The notes under the pieces: generated by a model
What the model saw: only the letters and a program-made list of their open reading frames with translations
The model's database searches: none
What the model was told of the DNA's origin: nothing
Part shown: positions 1-5,159 of the stretch, piece by piece
How the letters are laid out: each line of letters begins with the position of its first letter
Position numbering within the stretch: position 1 is the stretch's first letter
Program-made: the position numbers and the translations under genes
Source of the DNA: Caldithrix sp.
GTDB lineage: Bacteria > Zhuqueibacterota > Zhuqueibacteria > Oceanimicrobiales > Oceanimicrobiaceae
Direction of reading: 5' to 3'
DNA length: 6,246 nucleotides
Assembly (NCBI GenBank): GCA_004357015.1
Contig: SMXE01000007.1
Span: 1 to 6,246, forward strand

Positions 1-1626
1 CTGCTGCCAGTACTCCGCCGCCAGGTCTGACTGGCCGAGTTTTTGGTACACATCACCCAGATGCTCCATAACTTCCGCCGACTCGTCCCGGCTTTCGATG
101 GCCTTCGTGATGTATTCGAGGGCTTTCTCGTAATCGCTCAGTTTGAAATAGATCCATCCGATAGTATCCAGAAAGGCGCCGTTTTCCGGTTCTTTCTCCA
201 GCGCTTTCTCGACCATTTCCAGTGCTTCATCGAGACGCTCGCCTCTTTCCGCCAGGCTGTAGCCTAAGTTATTTAAAATCGTCGGGTTGTCCGGCTCAAT
301 CTCCAACGCCTTGAGATAAAGCTCCTCGCTCTTTTCATGGTCTTGCAATTCCTCGTAAGTGGCCGCAAGCGTGCTCAACATAGTGGAATTGTCTGGATCG
401 CCTGCAACTGCCTTGCCAAGAAACCGGATGGCCTCTTCCATCTCCCGCTTCTGGAAAAGCAGATTGCCCAGATTGAAATTAACCCACGAATGCAGCGGTG
501 CCAGTTTCTGCGCCTTACGATAGCTCTCTTCCGCCTTATCGAGGTCGCCTTCCTGCTGATAGGCTATTCCCATGCGAAACCAGGCATCGGGCAGTGAGTC
601 ATTCAACTCGGCGGTCTTTTCAAAATAGCGGATGCTTTCGCCGAAGTCTCCGCCACTGAAATAGATCATGCCGAGCTTGTAGTAGCTGCGCCATTCCCTG
701 GGATGCGAGTCTGTGATCTCTTCAAACATCTGAACAGCTTCGGCAGTGTCGCCTTTAGCGTAGTAAAGGTCGCCAAGCCGGATACGCGTAATCAGGTCAG
801 TGGTGTCGACGGAAACAGCGCGCTCATAAAGTGCCACGGCTGCATCCCAGTCCCTGATGGCGACCAGCGTGCTGGCGAGTTCTTCACGCACCGCTGCAAA
901 AGTCGTATTCTCCGCGTAAGTCTTTTCGTACCAGGCAATTTCGCCTGTGGTGTCTTCCTGTGCCATCAGCAACGCGCCCACGGCAAGGTAGCCGCGTTCC
1001 TGTTCCGGAAAATCGCGAATATAGCTCCGGAAGGCCTGCTCTGCTGCCTCATACTCCTTCATCTGGAAATAAAGGTTGCCAAGTTGAAACTGGATCTCAT
1101 CGTTCGCCAAATCGTGTGCAACCATTGTTTCATAGCACTGCGCAGCTTCCCGGTACTTGTTTTGAGATTCGTAGATTGCACCCAGGTTAAGCAATGCATC
1201 CACATTGGCAGAATCGATCCGGACGATTTCGCGATATTGTTCCTCTGCCAGCTCCAGCTTCCCCTGACGGTGATAGATGGTTGCGAGCAGTCTGCGGCTG
1301 TCAACAAAATTCGGCTCGGCCACAACACTGCCTTTCAACATTTGCATTGCGGTTTCGAGTTTGCCAAGCAGCACATAGTTTCTGGCAACTGCGAAAGAAA
1401 TCGACGCCGAATTAGGCTCGAAAATGACCGCCTCATTAAATGCGTTGAGCGCCTTCTCGTACTGACCGTTCAGCTCGTAAATTGAACCTTGAATGACCAG
1501 ATCGGCCGTGCGCGGATCGTAGTTTCTGGTTTCGGCCTCGCTCAACTGGTCTTGACCAAAGGAGACGGAAAAGAGCAGCAATAGGAGTGGAAAGGAATAA
1601 GTTAAGCTATTAAGTCGCTTTTTCAT
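1..1626 (-). CDS. Exported TPR-repeat protein (3' end outside window)
   Basis: Reading the minus strand from the ATG at 1626-1624 gives 542 codons without a stop, still open at the left edge, so the C-terminus is missing. Residues 1-24 form a signal peptide: MKKR, then a Leu-rich core, then SVSFG before QDQ. There is no lipobox Cys, so a soluble periplasmic or envelope-associated protein is likely. From about residue 42 to 542 the protein is a continuous array of 34-residue tetratricopeptide repeats, 14 complete and a 15th cut by the edge. Each shows the usual pattern (small residue at 8, Tyr near 11, G at 15, A at 20, P near 32). Repeat 13 alone has 35 residues (GERLDEA). TPR arrays are protein-binding scaffolds, and no catalytic domain is visible. 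The partner is unknown; the neighbouring PorD- and PorV-like genes would allow an envelope or secretion role, but that is inference. No clear Shine-Dalgarno precedes the ATG. Apparent plus-strand reading frames here are shadows. Confidence 0.9.
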   Translation of the reverse strand, partial: MKKRLNSLTYSFPLLLLLFSVSFGQDQLSEAETRNYDPRTADLVIQGSIYELNGQYEKALNAFNEAVIFEPNSASISFAVARNYVLLGKLETAMQMLKGSVVAEPNFVDSRRLLATIYHRQGKLELAEEQYREIVRIDSANVDALLNLGAIYESQNKYREAAQCYETMVAHDLANDEIQFQLGNLYFQMKEYEAAEQAFRSYIRDFPEQERGYLAVGALLMAQEDTTGEIAWYEKTYAENTTFAAVREELASTLVAIRDWDAAVALYERAVSVDTTDLITRIRLGDLYYAKGDTAEAVQMFEEITDSHPREWRSYYKLGMIYFSGGDFGESIRYFEKTAELNDSLPDAWFRMGIAYQQEGDLDKAEESYRKAQKLAPLHSWVNFNLGNLLFQKREMEEAIRFLGKAVAGDPDNSTMLSTLAATYEELQDHEKSEELYLKALEIEPDNPTILNNLGYSLAERGERLDEALEMVEKALEKEPENGAFLDTIGWIYFKLSDYEKALEYITKAIESRDESAEVMEHLGDVYQKLGQSDLAAEYWQQ

Positions 1627-1654
1627 GTCTACTGCGCAAGATATTTGAGTGTCA

Positions 1655-1683
1655 AATATACCATTAAGTTGATACAAATCCAA
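1655..1683 (-). promoter_or_regulatory. Candidate sigma70-like promoter of the TPR gene
   Basis: On the minus strand there is TTGGAT (1683-1678), a 17-base spacer and TATATT (1660-1655). The -10 matches the consensus at 5 of 6 positions, the -35 only at 3 of 6. Transcription would begin near 1649, giving a leader of about 23 bases before the ATG at 1626. A TTGACA lies just downstream (1655-1650), but it has no usable -10 before the start codon. Assigned by eye only. Confidence 0.35.
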
Positions 1684-1696
1684 CAAATAATTTGTT
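1682..1696. repeat. Perfect 15-bp palindrome between divergent promoters
   Basis: AACAAAT-A-ATTTGTT is a perfect 7+1+7 inverted repeat. It overlaps the predicted -35 of the minus-strand TPR promoter by two bases and ends 7 bases before the predicted -35 of the plus-strand asparaginase promoter. The position suits an operator for a dimeric regulator acting on both genes. No regulator gene is present in the window. Its AT-richness means chance cannot be excluded. Confidence 0.4.
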
Positions 1697-1703
1697 CCAC
1701 AGC

Positions 1704-1732
1704 TTGACTCAAATGAATAATATCGCTACTTT
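1704..1732 (+). promoter_or_regulatory. Candidate promoter of the asparaginase gene
   Basis: TTGACT (1704-1709, 5 of 6 to consensus) is followed by a 17-base spacer and TACTTT (1727-1732, a weak -10). Transcription would start near 1739, leaving a leader of about 80 bases before the ATG at 1819. The same eight bases GCTTGACT recur at the promoter-like site after this gene (2960-2967). Assigned by eye. Confidence 0.35.
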
Positions 1733-1776
1733 TACACATCGAAAATTCTCTCTGCACGGTGTTGTAAAGCCATGCC

Positions 1777-1789
1777 CGTGTGGAACACG
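1777..1789 (+). other. Small hairpin in the asparaginase leader
   Basis: CGTGT-GGA-ACACG makes a perfect 5-bp stem with a 3-base loop, and two more C-G pairs are possible around a one-base bulge. It ends 17 bases before the GGAGG ribosome binding site. It is too short and has no U-tract, so it is not a terminator. It could shield or space the ribosome binding site, or be chance. Confidence 0.25.
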
Positions 1790-1806
1790 CGGTTACTTTG
1801 CAGAAC

Positions 1807-1811
1807 GGAGG
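1807..1811 (+). promoter_or_regulatory. Shine-Dalgarno site fixing the asparaginase start
   Basis: GGAGG lies 7 bases before the ATG at 1819. This favours that ATG over the in-frame GTG at 1780, which lies inside the leader hairpin and has no such site. Confidence 0.75.
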
Positions 1812-1818
1812 AACAACC

Positions 1819-2943
1819 ATGCGTACGACGTTAGACAAGTTTTCGGGAGCGCGATCAAATGTCTCAATTATCGGGAAGTACGACAGAATCTTCAAAAGAT
1901 TGACTCACCTCGTAGCAAGCATGATCTTCTTCGCAGGTTTGTTCCTCATTCCTGTTGCAGGCAGGCCACAAACCGCCGAACCCACTCCATCGTTTGGAAT
2001 GGTTATCCACGGCGGCGCCGGCACGATTTCCCGGGAAAAAATGACGCCCGAAAAGGAAGCAGCCTACCGCAGCAAACTCGAAGAGGCTTTGGCGACCGGG
2101 TATGAAATCCTCAAAAAAGGTGGAACCAGTTTTGATGCAGTGGAGGCAACCATCAGAATCATGGAGGATTCACCGCTTTTCAACGCTGGCAAAGGAGCTG
2201 TGTTCACCAGCGACGGCACAAACGAGCTCGATGCGTCGATCATGGATGGCGCAACGCTCGAAGCCGGCGCGGTTTCCGGCGTGAAACATGTCAAGAATCC
2301 GATCTCCCTGGCCCGGCTGGTGCTTGAGAAGTCGCCGCATGTGATGCTGGTGGGGGCCGGTGCCGAAGACTTTGCAGTCGAGTATCAATTGGAACGCGTG
2401 TCCCAATATTATTTTTTCACTGAGAACAGATGGAAAAGCCTTGTCCGCGTCAAAGAGAAAGTGGCGCAGGAACAGGCAAAGGAATCCAGCGACGAGAAAT
2501 CGGAAAAAATGGAATTCTATGGTGAAAAGGGCACGGTAGGCGCCGTCGCGCTGGACCAAGCTGGCAACCTGGCAGCAGGCACCTCGACGGGCGGACTGAC
2601 CAACAAAATGTTCGGGCGTGTAGGCGACTCTCCGATCATTGGCGCCGGAACGTATGCCAACAATGAGACCTGCGCCGTCTCGTGTACGGGCCAGGGTGAA
2701 TACTACATGCGGTTGCTGGTCGCTTACGATATTCACGCCTTGATGGCTTATGAAAAATTGCCGCTGGCCGAGGCCGCCAACACCGTGATTATGAAAAAGC
2801 TAAAGGAACTCGGCGGCTCAGGCGGCGCCATTGCCATCGACAAAAGCGGCAACATCGCCATGCCGTTCAACACCAAGGGCATGTATCGCGGGTATGTGAA
2901 AGAGGACGGGAAATTCGTCGTGAAGTTTTACGAAAAAGAATAG
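1819..2943 (+). CDS. iaaA: Exported isoaspartyl peptidase / plant-type L-asparaginase (Ntn-hydrolase, family T2)
   Basis: The enzyme hydrolyses beta-aspartyl (isoaspartyl) dipeptides and L-asparagine. Family members are made as inactive precursors that cut themselves before a Thr to give alpha and beta subunits. Counting from the ATG chosen for its GGAGG site (374 residues), VIHGGAG at 62-68 is the family N-terminal strand. LFNAGKGAVF (Asn122) matches the oxyanion Asn67 of the E. coli enzyme EcAIII. GTVGAVALD holds the nucleophile Thr239 (EcAIII Thr179). Thr257, Arg267, Asp270, Thr290 and Gly291 match EcAIII Thr197, Arg207, Asp210, Thr230 and Gly231 at identical spacing. The Lys/Glu-rich stretch at about 205-237 is the linker lost on processing. 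Residues 28-48 form a hydrophobic export signal after an unusually long 27-residue n-region, so the enzyme is probably periplasmic or secreted, unlike cytoplasmic EcAIII. A nutritional or protein-turnover role is inference. Monocistronic between two minus-strand genes. Confidence 0.93.
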   Translation: MRTTLDKFSGARSNVSIIGKYDRIFKRLTHLVASMIFFAGLFLIPVAGRPQTAEPTPSFGMVIHGGAGTISREKMTPEKEAAYRSKLEEALATGYEILKKGGTSFDAVEATIRIMEDSPLFNAGKGAVFTSDGTNELDASIMDGATLEAGAVSGVKHVKNPISLARLVLEKSPHVMLVGAGAEDFAVEYQLERVSQYYFFTENRWKSLVRVKEKVAQEQAKESSDEKSEKMEFYGEKGTVGAVALDQAGNLAAGTSTGGLTNKMFGRVGDSPIIGAGTYANNETCAVSCTGQGEYYMRLLVAYDIHALMAYEKLPLAEAANTVIMKKLKELGGSGGAIAIDKSGNIAMPFNTKGMYRGYVKEDGKFVVKFYEKE

Positions 2944-2961
2944 ATTCCTTCGAAAAAATGC

Positions 2962-2990
2962 TTGACTTGCAATTACGGTTTAATTATCTT
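2962..2990 (+). promoter_or_regulatory. Promoter-like sequence pointing into the 3' end of the porD-like gene
   Basis: TTGACT (2962-2967), a 17-base spacer and TATCTT (2985-2990) form a good sigma70-like promoter: 5 of 6 and 4 of 6 matches. It lies in the 58-bp convergent gap. Predicted transcription begins near 2997 and runs antisense into the PorD-like gene, whose stop codon is at 3002-3004. No plus-strand gene starts nearby; the next begins at 3993. It may drive an antisense RNA or be a remnant. Confidence 0.35.
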
Positions 2991-3001
2991 GTTGCATTCG
3001 G

Positions 3002-3907
3002 TCATGAATCTGTAAAGTGCTCCTCGTACAACTCCTTATGATCCGGGTCTAACTCAATCAGCTTTTTGAACACATCGTTTCGATGACTGTAATCTTTGAA
3101 CAGATTGATAATTTCCCTCGAATGCGCATCGAGGAACTGCTTCGGTTCATCGAACACACTTGATTTGGCTTTTGTTTCTGATGTCTTCGCTTTCTGGAGC
3201 AAATCGAGGGCGGTAATAATGTTTTTTCGGGCCTCTTTTTTATTATTGTTCTCTTTCAAGGCGTAGAGCCCATAAAAATAGTAGTCCTTCATCTTGCGAA
3301 AGGTCACAAAGGGTTCTACAAACACGCGCTGAACCAGCTCTTCACGTTCGGTCGAACCGCGAATGAATTCGGTACGGACAAACTTGCCGAGAGCTGCGAA
3401 GTTCCTGGCTCTTTTATAGTATACGTCTCCCCCAAAACTGCGGTACTTGTCGAGTTCACTGCCGAGGACCATATTTACATAAAGGTTTACGACGCCGGTG
3501 AGTGGGTCAACGGACTGCTCGTTATAAACCAGCGCATCACCCGGCTCATACGCAAAACGAACGCGCTTGTCAAAGTATTGCACGTCGGTGCTCGAAATCA
3601 GAAACTCGCACGTGTACCGGTCTTCAACATTTGAAACTCGTTCGGTAAGAAAAAGCTGCAGAGAGATTTCGATTGGCATTCGATCATCATCCTCCAGCCA
3701 CTCGACACTTTCGATATAGTTTTTGATAACGATATGAAAGTCTTTCATCTTTTCTTGTTTTAGAATTGGAAGCTTCTCAATAATGACGTTGACTTTTGCC
3801 GTGACGCTTCCTGCCGAAAGAGGGGAAACGAACAGACAGACAAAAAGAAGGGCAGCGATGCAGGGAGCAAAGAGATAAATGAACTTGCGGAGCTTAAACT
3901 GTCGCAC
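3002..3907 (-). CDS. porD: PorD-family (DUF4835) exported protein, type IX secretion-associated
   Basis: The reading frame is open back to 4078, but the start is placed at the GTG (3907-3905) because GGAGGT sits 6 bases upstream. This gives 301 residues, close to the usual family size of about 300, and puts a signal peptide at the N-terminus: RQFKLRK, then a hydrophobic core at 9-27, with cleavage near SPLSA(G) at 29-33. The longer version would overlap the divergent gene and bury the signal peptide. Family-like features are a Trp after an amphipathic segment (W70), the Asp/Pro-Leu-Thr segment leading to LYVNMVLGSELDKY (142-155) and FGGDVYYKRA (158-167), and a helical C-terminal half with a FLDAHSREIINLF segment. 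In Bacteroidota this family is annotated as a type IX secretion protein; its biochemical role is unclear. It lies 85 bp from, and divergent to, the PorV-like gene, which supports a shared envelope function. The gene looks more AT-rich than its neighbours. Family assignment is from remembered pattern. Confidence 0.75.
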   Translation of the reverse strand: MRQFKLRKFIYLFAPCIAALLFVCLFVSPLSAGSVTAKVNVIIEKLPILKQEKMKDFHIVIKNYIESVEWLEDDDRMPIEISLQLFLTERVSNVEDRYTCEFLISSTDVQYFDKRVRFAYEPGDALVYNEQSVDPLTGVVNLYVNMVLGSELDKYRSFGGDVYYKRARNFAALGKFVRTEFIRGSTEREELVQRVFVEPFVTFRKMKDYYFYGLYALKENNNKKEARKNIITALDLLQKAKTSETKAKSSVFDEPKQFLDAHSREIINLFKDYSHRNDVFKKLIELDPDHKELYEEHFTDS

Positions 3908-3913
3908 GGCTCT

Positions 3914-3919
3914 ACCTCC
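3914..3919 (-). promoter_or_regulatory. Shine-Dalgarno site fixing the GTG start of the porD-like gene
   Basis: On the minus strand GGAGGT (3919-3914) is followed by a 6-base spacer and GTG at 3907-3905. This decides against the upstream in-frame ATGs, the furthest of which is at 4078. Confidence 0.7.
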
Positions 3920-3992
3920 GGTGTGAATTCTTGATTCGTCAGAAACGAAAAGTGAACATGCAATCGACAAAAAAATATAGACAATACCTACC

Positions 3993-5159
3993 ATGATAGT
4001 CAAGGGTTTCTTTTCCGCCACCCGGGCGTGGAGTAACGGAAAGACAATTTTCGCCGCCGGCATTTTTATCGCCAGCATGCAACCGGTTGCTCGTGCCGGG
4101 TTGGGCGACTTACCCGTCGGCGCGAGGGCGCTGGCGATGGGTGGCGCTTACGTGGCGCTGGCGAACACAGCGGACGCGGTTTTCCTCAATCCCGGCGGTT
4201 TGGCGCAACTGCAAGCCGTGGAAGCTTCACTCTTCTACCAGAAGCCGTTCGGCCTCGACGATGTGGACTTCGGCACCGTCAGTGTCACCTTCCCGATTCT
4301 GGGCTACCGAGTCGGAATCGGGCTGCTAAACATTGGCAATAGCCTGTACAAGGAACAATGGTTTACACTGGCGTTTGCGCACGATTTCAGGAAGAAAATC
4401 TTCTACGGTGTGGCATTCAACTACCAAAGATTAGATATCGACACATACGGCTCAGCTGGCGCTGTTGGAATCGATGCGGGTCTCGTTATTCCGGTCACAA
4501 ACAATCTCGCCTGGGGTTTTCTGGCTAAAAATATTAATCGCCCCAAGATCGGGGAAAGAACCGAAGAACTGCCACAGACTTTCAAGACCGGCCTTTCCAT
4601 CACGCCGACGCCCAAAGTGCTCTTGAATCTCGAATTCTTCAAGGAGACTCGATTCAGCGAAGAATTCCGGTTTGGAGTCGAACTGCAACCACTGACGCAA
4701 CTGGCTCTCCGTGCCGGAACTGCCAGCAACCCCAGCCGTTTCTCCGCAGGCTTCGGCATAAAACTCAGGCGATTCTCAGTGGATTATGCCTTTTTCACCC
4801 ACAATGACCTTGGGTTGACGCATCAAGTCTCCCTGAGCGCGGCCTTTGGTGCGAGCGAACCATCAAAGCAGCCCGATTCTGCAACCATAGCGGCACGGCC
4901 GGTCACCGCGGTTTCACCACCAACCTCGGCACAGAACTCCAACTATCCGAAGATCAACATTAACACCGCAACAAAGGCTGAACTCGTTTCGCTTCCGGGT
5001 ATTGGCGAGAAGACCGCCCGCGCCATCATTGAATACCGCGAGGCGAACGGACCCTTTCTCAAGACAGAAGATGTGCAAGAGGTGGCCGGAATTGGTCGCA
5101 AAAAATATGAACGGATGCAGGACATGATCGTCGTAGAAAGCGTGGCAGAGAAGCAATGA
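3993..5159 (+). CDS. PorV/PorQ-like outer-membrane beta-barrel fused to a C-terminal ComEA-type HhH domain
   Basis: 388 residues. Residues 1-35 form a signal peptide ending VARA, with cleavage before GLGDLP. GARALAMGGAYVALA (43-57) followed by AVFLNPGGLAQ is the N-terminal signature of the PorV/PorQ (UPF0164-like, FadL-type) family. Residues 36 to about 286 alternate as amphipathic beta strands, consistent with an outer-membrane barrel. A Pro/Ser/Ala/Thr-rich linker (287-319) leads to a ComEA-type helix-hairpin-helix domain at 321-381: ININTAT, LPGIG (334-338), IIEYREANGPF, VAGIG (364-368) and a final IVV. Both GIG hairpins are intact, as in DNA-binding members. In FadL-type barrels the C-terminus is periplasmic, so the HhH should face the periplasm. 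PorV shuttles type IX secretion substrates; whether this protein does so is unknown. The ATG at 3993 has no good Shine-Dalgarno, but it is the only start giving a proper signal peptide. The next gene overlaps it by four bases (ATGA). Confidence 0.85.
   Translation: MIVKGFFSATRAWSNGKTIFAAGIFIASMQPVARAGLGDLPVGARALAMGGAYVALANTADAVFLNPGGLAQLQAVEASLFYQKPFGLDDVDFGTVSVTFPILGYRVGIGLLNIGNSLYKEQWFTLAFAHDFRKKIFYGVAFNYQRLDIDTYGSAGAVGIDAGLVIPVTNNLAWGFLAKNINRPKIGERTEELPQTFKTGLSITPTPKVLLNLEFFKETRFSEEFRFGVELQPLTQLALRAGTASNPSRFSAGFGIKLRRFSVDYAFFTHNDLGLTHQVSLSAAFGASEPSKQPDSATIAARPVTAVSPPTSAQNSNYPKININTATKAELVSLPGIGEKTARAIIEYREANGPFLKTEDVQEVAGIGRKKYERMQDMIVVESVAEKQ

Noticed and set aside
43..1485. Several plus-strand open frames up to 260 residues (43-267, 337-597, 703-1485)
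   Set aside because: They lie opposite the long TPR frame, which has a signal peptide and a strict repeat pattern. The plus-strand translations show no recognisable domain.
1692..2105. 137-residue plus-strand frame overlapping the asparaginase start
   Set aside because: It is out of frame with the clear asparaginase, has no ribosome binding site and is a low-complexity Arg-rich translation.
2170..2736. 188-residue minus-strand frame inside the asparaginase gene
   Set aside because: It is the antisense shadow of a gene whose catalytic motifs are all intact.
2944..3001. Possible bidirectional terminator between the asparaginase and porD-like genes
   Set aside because: Only short AATGC/GCATT or TGCAA/TTGCA pairings with loops over 18 bases are present, without a GC-rich stem and U-tract.
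3908..4078. Longer N-terminus for the porD-like protein, up to an ATG at 4078
   Set aside because: It would overlap the divergent gene and place the signal peptide about 60 residues inside. The GTG at 3907 has a strong GGAGGT at ideal spacing and gives the family's usual length.
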